A stretch of DNA of 64,000 nt, taken from the NCBI GenBank assembly GCA_905234265.1, contig CAJOHJ010000004.1, forward strand, positions 359,893 to 423,892, written 5' to 3'. Positions 15,618 through 23,834 of this stretch are shown here, piece after piece. The first letter of the stretch is position 1; every line of letters starts with the position of its first letter. The stretch is from an uncultured Prevotella sp. Lineage in GTDB: Bacteria > Bacteroidota > Bacteroidia > Bacteroidales > Bacteroidaceae. A model generated the notes under the pieces. The model saw only the letters and a program-made list of their open reading frames with translations. It did not search any database and was not told the DNA's origin. Both the position numbers and the translations under genes were made by a program.

Positions 15618-17306
15618 ATGATAGAGAGATTTTTAAAACAGACAAGCTTCACCAGTGTGGAGGACTATAATAAGAACCTTGAGTTCATCATCCCAGAGAA
15701 CTTCAACTTCGCCTACGACGTCATGGACCAGTGGGCAGAGGAGAAGCCCGACGCGCTGGCACTGCTCTGGACTAACGACGAAGGCACGGAGCGGCGCACC
15801 ACATTCCGCGAGCTGAAGGAGCAGTCGGACCAGGCGGCAAGCTATCTGCAGTCGCTGGGCATCGGCAAGAACGACCCCGTGATGCTCATCCTGAAGCGCC
15901 GCTACGAGTGGTGGGTTGTCATGCTGGCACTGTGCAAGATTGGTGCCATCGTCATTCCGGCAACCCACATGCTCACCAAGCACGACATCGTCTACCGCAA
16001 CACGCGTGCATCGGTGAAGGCCATCATCTGCGTCGACGACGCCTACGTCTGCGAGCAGATAGGGCTGGCCATCGACGAGAGTCCCACGCTGAAGACTGTC
16101 GTCGTTGTGGGAGATGAAAACGCAGCAAACTCTACACTCTACACTCAACACTCTGCACTTGTTCACGACTGGCAGCAGGAATGGATGAAAGCCCCCAAGT
16201 TCCAGCGCCCTGCCTTCGTCAACAGCAACGACGACACCATGCTGATGTACTTCACCAGCGGCACCAGCGGAGAGCCGAAGATGGTGGCACACGACTATCT
16301 CTACGCCATGGGACACCTGACGACGGGCGTCTTCTGGCACAACCTGCACGAAGGCTCGCTGCACCTCACCGTGGCCGACACCGGATGGGGAAAGGCCGTC
16401 TGGGGAAAGTTCTACGGACAGTGGTTCGCAGGAGCCACGGTGTTCGTCTTCGACCATGAGAAGTTCAATGCCGACACGCTGCTCAGGCAGATAGAGAAGT
16501 ATCGCGTGACAAGCTTCTGCGCACCGCCAACCATCTACCGCTTCATGATACGCGAAGACCTCGCGAAGTACGACCTGTCATCGCTCCAGTACTGCACCAC
16601 TGCCGGCGAAGCACTGAACCCTGCCGTCTACGACAAGTTCCTTGCCAAGACGGGCATCCGCATGATGGAGGGCTTCGGGCAGACGGAGACTACCATGACG
16701 CTCGGCACATTCCCATGGATGACGCCAAAGCCTGGCTCCATGGGCATTCCCAACGCGCAATACGACATCGACCTGCTGCGCCCCGACGGCACCAGCTGCG
16801 AGGACGGTGAGAAAGGCGAGATTGTGGTGCGCGTGGGCGACAAGAAGCCTGTCGGACTGTTCAAGGGATACTATCGCGACGAGGAGAAGACACGCGAGGC
16901 CTGGCACGACGGCATCTACCACACCGGCGACATGGCGTGGCGCGACGAAGACGGCTACTACTGGTTTGAGGGACGCATAGACGACGTCATCAAGTCCAGC
17001 GGCTACCGCATTGGCCCGTTCGAGGTGGAAAGTGCGCTGATGACCCACCCCGCTGTCGTGGAGTGTGCCATCACCGGCGTACCCGACGACATCCGCGGCA
17101 TGGTGGTCAAGGCCACCGTTGTGCTGGGCAAGGAGTGGAAGGACAAGGCCGGCGACGAGCTGATAAAGGAACTGCAGCAGCACGTCAAGCGGGAAACGGC
17201 TCCATACAAATATCCGCGCATCGTGGAGTTCGTCGACGAACTGCCAAAGACCATCAGCGGAAAAATACGCCGCGTGGAAATACGCGACAAGGACAGCAAG
17301 AAGTAA
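15618..17306 (+). CDS. AMP-forming acyl-CoA synthetase
   Basis: A 562-residue ANL-superfamily enzyme that activates an organic or medium-chain acid to its CoA thioester via an acyl-AMP. The phosphate loop YFTSGTSGEPKMV, the motif GFGQTETTMT, HTGDMAWRDEDGYYWFEGR and the C-terminal PKTISGKIRR with the adenylation Lys are all present. It resembles the ACSM/acetyl-CoA-synthetase-like enzymes of Bacteroides. Residues of about 171-181 (NSTLYTQHSAL) are encoded by four to five ACTCTAC-type heptamers, so a surface loop seems to have been replaced by repeat sequence. Its stop overlaps the next start (TAATG). Confidence 0.88.
   Translation: MIERFLKQTSFTSVEDYNKNLEFIIPENFNFAYDVMDQWAEEKPDALALLWTNDEGTERRTTFRELKEQSDQAASYLQSLGIGKNDPVMLILKRRYEWWVVMLALCKIGAIVIPATHMLTKHDIVYRNTRASVKAIICVDDAYVCEQIGLAIDESPTLKTVVVVGDENAANSTLYTQHSALVHDWQQEWMKAPKFQRPAFVNSNDDTMLMYFTSGTSGEPKMVAHDYLYAMGHLTTGVFWHNLHEGSLHLTVADTGWGKAVWGKFYGQWFAGATVFVFDHEKFNADTLLRQIEKYRVTSFCAPPTIYRFMIREDLAKYDLSSLQYCTTAGEALNPAVYDKFLAKTGIRMMEGFGQTETTMTLGTFPWMTPKPGSMGIPNAQYDIDLLRPDGTSCEDGEKGEIVVRVGDKKPVGLFKGYYRDEEKTREAWHDGIYHTGDMAWRDEDGYYWFEGRIDDVIKSSGYRIGPFEVESALMTHPAVVECAITGVPDDIRGMVVKATVVLGKEWKDKAGDELIKELQQHVKRETAPYKYPRIVEFVDELPKTISGKIRRVEIRDKDSKK
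16129..16160. repeat. Heptamer array inside the acyl-CoA synthetase gene
   Basis: ACTCTAC, ACTCTAC, ACTCAAC, ACTCTGC and a partial unit, translated in frame. Confidence 0.7.
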
Positions 17307-19171
17307 TGAGAAAGTCCGCGGGACTATTGTTGCTGTTGCTGCTCTCCGTCACTGCAGCTGCAGCCTTTGATGTGCCTCGGTGGGGCGACGCCTACTGGCG
17401 CGACTCGCTGCCGCAGAGCATGCGCCAGAGCTATGTGGCTTTTGGCGAGAGGTATCTGCAGAAGCCGTGGAACAGCCTGCCGGCAAGTGTGTTCTCCGAA
17501 TACAAGAAGCAGGGCAACCGCACACGCTACGAGGCGCTCATCTTCGAGAAGCGGCGACAGCTGGCAGCACTCGTCATGGCTGAAGTGGCAGAAGGCAAGA
17601 AGCGCTTCCTGCCCGACATCGTCGACGGACTGCTAAGCACCATGGAGGAGACGTGGTGGGGACTGCCGGCACACTATCGTACGGAACTGCCACGCATAGA
17701 AGACCAGAACGTCGACCTTTTCAACGCTGAGACGGCATCGCTCGTGGCCTACACACGCTATCTGCTGGCAGAGCCGCTGGACGGATTTTCGCCGCTGCTG
17801 ACAAGGCGCATCGACCAGGAAGTGCAGCGCCGCATGCTGAAGCCTGCCGTCAGCGGCAAGTACAGTTGGAAGACGGCTGGCAACAACTGGAACCCGTGGA
17901 TATGCTCCAACTGGGCGGCATGCATAGAGTTCTGCGAACACGACAGCCTGCGGCGCCAGGAAGCACTCAGGCAGATAGAGCATGCCTGCCAGTGCTTCGT
18001 CGATGCCTATCCCGCAGACGGCGGATGCGACGAAGGACCACACTACTGGGACCGCGCAGCGGCATCACTCTTCGAAACACTATATTTAGTTCACACAGCC
18101 CAGTTCCCTTCTCATAATTCCCATCTCCATTCCCATAATTCCCATTCCCCAGCTGACAGTTGGAACAAGCTGCTTGCCATGGAGGCATATATATATAAGA
18201 TGTATATTCCCGGCGGATATGCAGTCAACTTTGCCGACAGCCATGGCTGCCGCTCGCTGCTGAATGTCAACATTGCCTATCCCTTCGGCCTGCTGACGGG
18301 CGACAAAGTGATGTGCCGCCATGCAGCATTTGTCGGCATGCAGCAGGATGTGCTGCACCGCGCCGCCGACGTCTACGACCGCAGCGGCAACTGGCCGTCG
18401 CTGGGCCGCGAGATCATCTTCCTCAGCCACATCCAGGAATTCCTGCGCGAGCAGCCTGTGGAGGCAAGCCTTAGCAATACATGGTTGCCAGACTTGCAGA
18501 TAATGACGGTGAATACAAAAAAGCCATCACCCATCACCCATAGCCTTTTCGTAGCCTTCAAGGGCGGCACAAATGGCGAGAGCCACAACCACAACGACGT
18601 AGGCTCCTTCATTGTCTATCCCGACGGCGAGCCTTTGCTCATCGATCCTGGCACTGGCGAGTACACTGCGCAGACTTTCTCGCGCCGCCGCTACGAGATA
18701 TGGACCATGCAGTCGGCCTATCACAATCTTCCAGTCATCAACGGATGCCAGCAGCGCGACGGCAAGCAGTACCGGGCCACCGTCGTCAGTCATCGCCCCG
18801 GCCGTCTGACGCTCGACATTGCCGCAGCCTATCCTAAGGAGGCTAAAGTGAGGAGATGGAACCGCACGGTAGCTGCTGACGGCCGCCAGACGGTCAGCGT
18901 CACAGAGGACTTTCAGCTCGACAGCCTCTGTGGGCAGACGGTACTGCATTTTGTCACGCCTGTTGCTCCCGACGTCAGCACCGACGGCCGCGTGCTGCTG
19001 GGCAGCCACAGCATCAGCTACGACCATCGCCAGCTGCAGGCCACTGCCGAAGACATCAGCAATCTGCTCGACCCTATGCTGCGCAGTATGTGGGGCGACC
19101 GCCTATTCCGCATTTCCCTCGTCGTGCGCAAGCCGCTGCTGAAGGGCAGAATAAAGTATAGCATTCAGTAG
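17306..19171 (+). CDS. Heparinase II/III-family protein (polysaccharide lyase-like)
   Basis: A 621-residue secreted protein. Signal peptide MRKSAGLLLLLLLSVTAAAA, then an alpha/alpha toroid domain (to about residue 350, with NNWNPWICSNW and CDEGPHYWDRAA) and a C-terminal beta-sandwich (HNHNDVGSFIVYPDGEPLL, IDPGTGEYT, TMQSAYHNLPVING), as in heparinase II/III-like lyases. These cleave uronic-acid-containing glycans by beta-elimination; the substrate here is unknown. The start is the ATG overlapping the stop of the acyl-CoA synthetase gene; longer frames are upstream read-through. Residues of about 268-283 (SHNSHLHSHNSHSPAD) are repeat-encoded. Confidence 0.82.
   Translation: MRKSAGLLLLLLLSVTAAAAFDVPRWGDAYWRDSLPQSMRQSYVAFGERYLQKPWNSLPASVFSEYKKQGNRTRYEALIFEKRRQLAALVMAEVAEGKKRFLPDIVDGLLSTMEETWWGLPAHYRTELPRIEDQNVDLFNAETASLVAYTRYLLAEPLDGFSPLLTRRIDQEVQRRMLKPAVSGKYSWKTAGNNWNPWICSNWAACIEFCEHDSLRRQEALRQIEHACQCFVDAYPADGGCDEGPHYWDRAAASLFETLYLVHTAQFPSHNSHLHSHNSHSPADSWNKLLAMEAYIYKMYIPGGYAVNFADSHGCRSLLNVNIAYPFGLLTGDKVMCRHAAFVGMQQDVLHRAADVYDRSGNWPSLGREIIFLSHIQEFLREQPVEASLSNTWLPDLQIMTVNTKKPSPITHSLFVAFKGGTNGESHNHNDVGSFIVYPDGEPLLIDPGTGEYTAQTFSRRRYEIWTMQSAYHNLPVINGCQQRDGKQYRATVVSHRPGRLTLDIAAAYPKEAKVRRWNRTVAADGRQTVSVTEDFQLDSLCGQTVLHFVTPVAPDVSTDGRVLLGSHSISYDHRQLQATAEDISNLLDPMLRSMWGDRLFRISLVVRKPLLKGRIKYSIQ
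18108..18155. repeat. 21-bp repeat insertion inside the heparinase-like gene
   Basis: CATAATTCCCAT occurs at 18113 and again at 18134, exactly 21 bases apart, within ATTCCC-rich sequence. In frame; encodes a His/Asn/Ser-rich loop absent from the usual fold. Confidence 0.7.
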
Positions 19172-19175
19172 CCTC

Positions 19176-19238
19176 TTCTGAATTCTCACTTCTGAATTCT
19201 GAATCCTGAATCCTGAATTCTCAATTCTGAATTCTGAA
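19176..19238. repeat. Heptamer repeat array (nine TTCTGAA units)
   Basis: Nine consecutive 7-bp units (TTCTGAA with single-base variants such as TTCTCAC and TCCTGAA) fill the gap between the convergent heparinase-like and NigD-like genes. Confidence 0.85.
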
Positions 19239-19241
19239 TTG

Positions 19242-19913
19242 TTAAAGGGCAAATTTGCGCACGACAGTACCCTTAAACGTCTCAACGCTTATCGACAGGC
19301 TGTCGGCATCTGTGGGAAGAACGATGCTCACAAACTGGCGCGCGGTGAAATACTGTGGAATGCCCCCTTGGTCGTGAATAAGACGGCAGACGGCAGTGTG
19401 CTTGCCGTCGGCAGTCAGCAGGGTGTCTTGTACAACGGCCAGCTGATGTACTGCACTGGAATTGTCGGCTTGTGCAGTCTTGAACATGAGCGCTGCGTTT
19501 AGGTATTTTCTGTTGCCGCTGAGCCACATGCTTTCCACGTCGACAGGGTCCTGAGGAAAGCGTTGGAACAGGCTGTGATGGCGTATGGAAAGCGTAGGCA
19601 CAGGGGTTATGGAAATGGCTTCGGCAGTGCCTTCGCTCACCTTATTATAATATACAACGCTGCGATAGATGGTGTCGGCAGTCGTTATCCACGACGAGTA
19701 GTACGGGCGGCAGAAGGCCATGCGGCTGTCGTCGTCGGTCAGCATTTCAGTAGCCATCTTGCTGGAGTTGACAGCCACGTCGGCCATGTCAGTAGTCATC
19801 AGCGAGTACTGGCCGGTGCCTTTCTCGTAAGCATCAGTCTCGCAGGAATTGAGCGACACTGCCAGCAGCATTGCCAGGCACAGCGTTGGGAAGATAGATA
19901 CTGTCAGTTTCAT
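19242..19913 (-). CDS. NigD-like lipoprotein
   Basis: A 223-residue predicted lipoprotein: signal peptide MKLTVSIFPTLCLAMLLAVS with lipobox LNSC. The order of a short beta domain (GQYSLMTTDMADVAV, RPYYSSWITTADTIYRSVVYYN) and a C-terminal beta-sandwich (MFKTAQADNSSAVHQLAVVQD to the end) resembles Bacteroidetes NigD-like proteins; this is a moderate match. Function unknown. The frame is open further upstream, but the Met at 19913 begins the signal peptide. It follows the acyltransferase gene on the same strand; three 21-bp repeat units (19924-19986) lie in the junction. Confidence 0.55.
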   Translation of the reverse strand: MKLTVSIFPTLCLAMLLAVSLNSCETDAYEKGTGQYSLMTTDMADVAVNSSKMATEMLTDDDSRMAFCRPYYSSWITTADTIYRSVVYYNKVSEGTAEAISITPVPTLSIRHHSLFQRFPQDPVDVESMWLSGNRKYLNAALMFKTAQADNSSAVHQLAVVQDTLLTADGKHTAVCRLIHDQGGIPQYFTARQFVSIVLPTDADSLSISVETFKGTVVRKFAL

Positions 19914-19923
19914 CTTATTTTGT

Positions 19924-19986
19924 GGCAAGAAAGTTTCTTTTTTCGGAAGATAGTTACCTTTTTGCGGCAAGATAGTTACGCAGCGG
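19924..19986. repeat. Three 21-bp tandem units at the acyltransferase-lipoprotein junction
   Basis: GGCAAGA, GGAAGAT and GGCAAGA begin units at 19924, 19945 and 19966, exactly 21 bases apart; each continues with a GTTAC/GTTTC word and a T-run. The last unit encodes the end of the acyltransferase (YLAAKR). Confidence 0.65.
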
Positions 19987-21285
19987 ATTGGCATACATGT
20001 TGAGAATACATTCACGAAGGAAAGCCTCGTCCTTGTCGGGAATGTTTATTTTGTCTATCTGCCCCTGCACATACTGCTCAAAGCTTTTCTTAATCTCGTC
20101 AATTTCCTTGGAGTTGCAGCGTTCGCCATAGTACATCCGGCAGTACTGCTCTCCGCCCTCCAGCATGTCGAGAGCAAGATAGTTAGTGTAGAAGAGTTCG
20201 TAGCCGGCATGTATCTCCCTGTCGATGCGGTGGCTCAGACTGCTGAAGAACTCATTCTTCGGCAGGCCTTCCAGTTCGTCAATCCAGGCGTTCACAGGCG
20301 TGCCGCAGCGGTAGACAACCTCACCTTTCCATCCGAAGATGCCTGTCCGCATGTTGTCTAAGTCGTCCTGCCGGCTCTTTTTGAAAGCCGGGTTGTCGCG
20401 CTTCAGCTGCATTTCCTGCGCCTTCAGATAGTCGCAGGGGTCAAACTGGTAGCTGATGGTCAGCGGCACAATGTTAAGTTCCTTCAGCGAAGGCCCGCCC
20501 ATGGCAAGCATTTTCAGCACAGAGTCCTGCGTACGGTCATCGCTGTCCTTGGCGCGTCCCTCGCGCTGGGCAATCCAGATGTTCTCGTGTTTCTGCGTGA
20601 CGGCATAGTGAATGTAGCGGCTCATCAGCTGCGACGAGCGCATCATCTCGTGGGCCGTCAGTCCGCGGCGCACGGTGAATGCCTTGTTCATGCGCACGAG
20701 CCTCTTTATCCAGGGATAGATGAGCAGGTTGTCGCCGATGCCTATCTCTACGGTTGTCGGGTAGCCTCCGCCGACGAGCAGCACGTCGAGGAAGGCAGAG
20801 TCAAGCACGATGTCGCGGTGATTAGAGACAAACGTGTAGCGGCTGTCGAATTGAGAATTGAGAGTTGAGAATTGAGAATTATGATTACCTTGCATGCCAG
20901 GTTTATCAGCGACATCTCCGCCATGAGACAAATCATAATTTTCAATTTTCAATTCTCCATTGTCAATTTTGAGAGCGTTGTCGTCGAATGTCAGCCCGTC
21001 GGTGTGCTTGCGTACAATCCAATTCACTACGGGCTTCATGAAGCGCTTCTGGAAGTCCAGCGGCGTCTTCACTCCTATGAATGCCAGCCGCAGCAGTCCG
21101 TTGCGCGCCCACCGCGGCAGCCATGGTGCAAAGCCCTTCAGCACCAGCGAGAACTGGCGGTCGTTAATCAGGTCTTCAAAGGCCTGCTTCATTTCCGACG
21201 GTTCGTAGGGGCGGATTTCGTCAAACTCGTTTAATTGAGAATTGAGAATGGAGGATTGAGAATTATGATTAGTTCCAGTCGCCAT
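19954..21285 (-). CDS. Glycerol-phosphate-type acyltransferase (PlsC-like) with repeat-encoded segments
   Basis: A 443-residue protein with the acyltransferase block FVSNHRDIVLDSAFL (about residues 152-166) and AQREGRAKDSDDRT (about 260), typical of Bacteroidetes 1-acyl-sn-glycerol-3-phosphate acyltransferases, which act at the inner membrane in phospholipid synthesis. Two segments look foreign. Residues 1-19 (MATGTNHNSQSSILNSQLN) come from the end of the upstream four-helix-bundle element, including the start codon, which overlaps that gene by 17 bases. Residues of about 107-147 (with ELKIENYD and NHNSQFSTLNSQF) come from a second inverted-repeat element, in frame. The core fold on both sides is intact, so the enzyme may still work. 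Confidence 0.8.
   Translation of the reverse strand: MATGTNHNSQSSILNSQLNEFDEIRPYEPSEMKQAFEDLINDRQFSLVLKGFAPWLPRWARNGLLRLAFIGVKTPLDFQKRFMKPVVNWIVRKHTDGLTFDDNALKIDNGELKIENYDLSHGGDVADKPGMQGNHNSQFSTLNSQFDSRYTFVSNHRDIVLDSAFLDVLLVGGGYPTTVEIGIGDNLLIYPWIKRLVRMNKAFTVRRGLTAHEMMRSSQLMSRYIHYAVTQKHENIWIAQREGRAKDSDDRTQDSVLKMLAMGGPSLKELNIVPLTISYQFDPCDYLKAQEMQLKRDNPAFKKSRQDDLDNMRTGIFGWKGEVVYRCGTPVNAWIDELEGLPKNEFFSSLSHRIDREIHAGYELFYTNYLALDMLEGGEQYCRMYYGERCNSKEIDEIKKSFEQYVQGQIDKINIPDKDEAFLRECILNMYANPLRNYLAAKR
20848..20969. mobile_element. MITE-like inverted-repeat element inside the acyltransferase gene
   Basis: The left arm 20848-20887 and right arm 20930-20969 are imperfect reverse complements (about 80%) built of AATTCTC-type heptamers, with inner edges ATGATTA and AATCAT, and a 42-base spacer. 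The gene reads through the whole element without a stop and gains about 41 residues just before the active-site block. Same arm words and inner edges as 8658-8784 and 21233-21699. Confidence 0.65.
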
Positions 21286-21699
21286 ATTTTTGCTTCATTG
21301 TATTTATTATGCGCGTTAATATTTTAACGATTTCCTCATTGTCAGCATGCATAGAGTTGTATTGTGTTGAAGTGATGTGTTCGCCATAAAGAATTTTCTT
21401 CAGCCAAAATTCAGTTTCGTCGGCCTCCTTCAGGGCTATGCTAAGTTTGCTGACAAAGTCTTTTCTGCTTTGGGCATTACGGCTTTCTACAACGTTTGCA
21501 CCTATACTTGTTCCGCTTCGAAGAATTTGTTTTGAGATTATGTTTTCATGCTTTTCCGTAGAAAGAAATTTATAGAGTCTGACGATGCGGTTGCTATAAG
21601 CGTCTGCCTTTTCTTGGATAATGTTTTCTTTTCTGTTAAGCATTTACGAATACAGTATTCTAATCATAATTCCCAATTCTCAATTCTCAATTCTTAATT
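21233..21699 (-). mobile_element. Putative mobile element: four-helix-bundle gene between 39-bp inverted heptamer arms
   Basis: The arms 21233-21271 and 21661-21699 are reverse complements at 35 of 39 positions. Each has inner edge TAATCAT/ATGATTA and three to four AATTCTC-type heptamers. Between them is essentially only the 124-residue four-helix-bundle gene; its stop codon is formed by the inner edge of one arm. It separates ddl from the acyltransferase gene, which are otherwise in the same operon, and has given the acyltransferase a new start. Two shorter elements with equivalent arms lie at 8658-8784 and 20848-20969. No transposase is present; mobility is inferred from structure. Confidence 0.6.
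21269..21643 (-). CDS. Four-helix-bundle protein (S23 / 23S rRNA intervening-sequence protein family)
   Basis: A 124-residue all-helical protein. The central block KQILRSGTSIGANVVESRNAQ (residues 38-58) and KDFVSKLSIALKEADETEFWL (61-81) is the signature of the TIGR02436/S23 family. Relatives are encoded in intervening sequences of 23S rRNA genes in Leptospira and others, and resemble the Avd accessory protein of diversity-generating retroelements, which binds reverse transcriptase and RNA. The basic character fits nucleic-acid binding. No reverse transcriptase is nearby. It is bracketed by 39-bp inverted heptamer arms and overlaps the acyltransferase start by 17 bases. Function in this setting is unknown. 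Confidence 0.88.
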   Translation of the reverse strand: MLNRKENIIQEKADAYSNRIVRLYKFLSTEKHENIISKQILRSGTSIGANVVESRNAQSRKDFVSKLSIALKEADETEFWLKKILYGEHITSTQYNSMHADNEEIVKILTRIINTMKQKYGDWN

Positions 21700-21701
21700 G
21701 T

Positions 21702-22691
21702 TTAGAACTGGTTTTCCACGATATCCGTCAGCACGTCGGTCATTGACAGTCCGGCAGCCTTTACCTGCTGCGGTATGAAGCTGGTGGCCGTCATGCCGGG
21801 TGTGGTGTTCACTTCGAGCATGGAAATCTTTCCTTCCTTGGAGATTATGTAGTCTATGCGTATGATGCCGTTGCAGTGCAGGATGTCGTAGATGTGGCTG
21901 GTGATTTCGCGTACCCGGCGCGTGATGTTCTCCGGCAGCCGTGCAGGTGTTATTTCCTGCACCTGTCCGTTGTACTTGGCGTCGTAGTCGAAGAACTCGT
22001 TCTGCGTCACCACTTCCGTTGCCGGCAGCACCACGGTACCCTTGCGTGTCTTGTAGACGCCGATGCTTATCTCGGTGCCTTCCAGGAACTGCTCCACCAT
22101 GACTTCAGGGCTTTCCATCATAGCCTTGCGTATTGCCGGAGCCAGCTGGTCCTTCTTCTTCACCTTCGATACGCCGAAGGAGCTTCCGTCGGCGGCAGGC
22201 TTCACGAAGCACGGCATGCCTATGCGCTGCTCTATCTCGTCGTCGCTGACCAGCTGCTCATAGCCCTGGCGTATCAGCAGCGAGTCGGCCACGCTGACGC
22301 CATAGCCGCGCAGATACTGGTTCAGCACGAACTTGTCGAACGTCATGGCTTCTATCAGCACGCCGCTGGTGGAATAGGGCAGTCCTATCAGGTCGAAGTA
22401 TCCCTGCAGGATGCCGTTTTCTCCCGGTGTGCCGTGTATGGTTATGTAGGCATAGTCGAAGAGCTTGGCCTTGCCGTCCTCGACGAACGAGAAGTCGTTG
22501 CGGTCGATGCGTGCCGTCAGTCCTCCGGGCAGTTCCACGTGCCAGTCCTGGCCTTTGATGTCTACGATGTATACGTCGTATCTGTTTTTGTCGAAGAACG
22601 AGTAGAGTCCCTGTGCTGAGCGCAGCGAGACGTCGTGTTCAGAGGAGTCGCCGCCGCAGACGATGGCGATGGTTCTTTTTAGTGGGTTCAT
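21702..22691 (-). CDS. ddl: D-alanine--D-alanine ligase
   Basis: A 329-residue ATP-grasp enzyme that joins two D-Ala for peptidoglycan. Start RTIAIVCGGDSSEHDVSLRS; ATP-grasp segments PCFVKPAADGSSFGVSKVK and EQFLEGTEISIGVY; metal- and ADP-binding end IRIDYIISKEGKISMLEVNTTPGMT. Normal length. It lies downstream of rluD (87 bases) and upstream of the four-helix-bundle element; its stop codon lies just beyond the outer end of the element arm. Confidence 0.95.
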   Translation of the reverse strand: MNPLKRTIAIVCGGDSSEHDVSLRSAQGLYSFFDKNRYDVYIVDIKGQDWHVELPGGLTARIDRNDFSFVEDGKAKLFDYAYITIHGTPGENGILQGYFDLIGLPYSTSGVLIEAMTFDKFVLNQYLRGYGVSVADSLLIRQGYEQLVSDDEIEQRIGMPCFVKPAADGSSFGVSKVKKKDQLAPAIRKAMMESPEVMVEQFLEGTEISIGVYKTRKGTVVLPATEVVTQNEFFDYDAKYNGQVQEITPARLPENITRRVREITSHIYDILHCNGIIRIDYIISKEGKISMLEVNTTPGMTATSFIPQQVKAAGLSMTDVLTDIVENQF

Positions 22692-22778
22692 TGTCTTTAT
22701 TGTGTATTATTTTTTGTTGTTGCGTTCTGTTTTTGTTGCGTTCAGCCTTTGCCGCGCAGACGTTGTGGTGTCATGGCA

Positions 22779-23834
22779 TTATTCAGTGGCGGCCTGCAGT
22801 CTCTTGCGCCATTTTGCCAGCAGGGCCTCCATGTCTGCCGGCATTGGCGACGTGAAGTCCATCTGCTTGCCCGTCGCCGGATGCCTGAAGCCCAGCGTCC
22901 TGGCATGCAGAGCCTGCCGCGGGCATAGCTTGAAGCAGTTCTGTATGTATGCCTTGTAGCTGGCCGTGCGCTCTCCGCGCAGTATTTCGCAGCCTCCGTA
23001 GCGTTCGTCGGCAAACAGCGGATGTCCTATGTGGCGCATGTGTGCGCGTATCTGGTGTGTTCGCCCTGTTTCCAGGCGGCATTCCACCAGCGTGGTGTAT
23101 CCGTAGCGTTCCAGCACCTGATAGTGGGTGACGGCTTCCTTGCCCGTGTCGGAGCCTGGTGGGAAGACGGCCATGCGCTGCCGGTCGCGGGGGTCGCGGC
23201 CTATGTTGCCTTCAATGGTTCCCTTGTCTTCGGTGATGTTGCCCCACACGAGGGCCTGGTAAGAGCGGTGTGTGTCGTGGTTGAAGAACTGTGCGCCCAG
23301 TTCCGTCTTAGCCTCGGCGGTCTTAGCCACTACGAGCAGTCCGCTGGTGTCCTTGTCGATGCGGTGCACCAGTCCCACGCTGGGGTCGTTGGGGTCGTAG
23401 GCCGGCATGTCGCGCAGGTGCCAGGCCACGGCGTTTACCAGAGTGCCGTGGAAGTTGCCCACGCCGGGATGGACGACGAGTCCTGCCGGCTTGTTGACCA
23501 CGAGCAGCGCGTCGTCTTCGTAGACGATGTCGAGCGGTATGTCCTCCGGTTCGATGGCTGTGTCGTAGTGCGGCCGGTCGAGCATGAGGGTGATGACGTC
23601 GCCCGGCTTGACCTTGTAGTTGCTCTTGACGCTCTTGCCGCCCACGAATATGAAGCCTGCGTCGGCAGCCTTCTGGATGCGGTTGCGCGACGTGTGCTGC
23701 ACATGCTCAGACATGTACTTGTCTATGCGCACAGGCTCCTGTCCGCGGTCTACTTCAAGCCGCAGATGCTCGTAGAGCATGTCGTCGTCGGGCAGCTGCT
23801 CGATGCCTGCTGTTATGTCGTCGGTGCTATTCAT
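22779..23834 (-). CDS. rluD: Ribosomal large-subunit pseudouridine synthase, RluD type
   Basis: A 351-residue RluA-family enzyme: N-terminal S4 RNA-binding domain (about 35-85, RIDKYMSEHVQHTSRNRIQK) and catalytic domain with VNKPAGLVVHPG and HRIDKDTSGLLVVAKT, the catalytic Asp being Asp160. RluD makes pseudouridines in helix 69 of 23S rRNA; the precise target here is assumed. Its start overlaps the end of the PASTA gene by eight bases, showing translational coupling. Confidence 0.92.
   Translation of the reverse strand: MNSTDDITAGIEQLPDDDMLYEHLRLEVDRGQEPVRIDKYMSEHVQHTSRNRIQKAADAGFIFVGGKSVKSNYKVKPGDVITLMLDRPHYDTAIEPEDIPLDIVYEDDALLVVNKPAGLVVHPGVGNFHGTLVNAVAWHLRDMPAYDPNDPSVGLVHRIDKDTSGLLVVAKTAEAKTELGAQFFNHDTHRSYQALVWGNITEDKGTIEGNIGRDPRDRQRMAVFPPGSDTGKEAVTHYQVLERYGYTTLVECRLETGRTHQIRAHMRHIGHPLFADERYGGCEILRGERTASYKAYIQNCFKLCPRQALHARTLGFRHPATGKQMDFTSPMPADMEALLAKWRKRLQAATE

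Noticed and set aside
21233..21699. Diversity-generating retroelement
   Set aside because: The four-helix-bundle protein resembles Avd, but no reverse transcriptase, template repeat or variable repeat is present.
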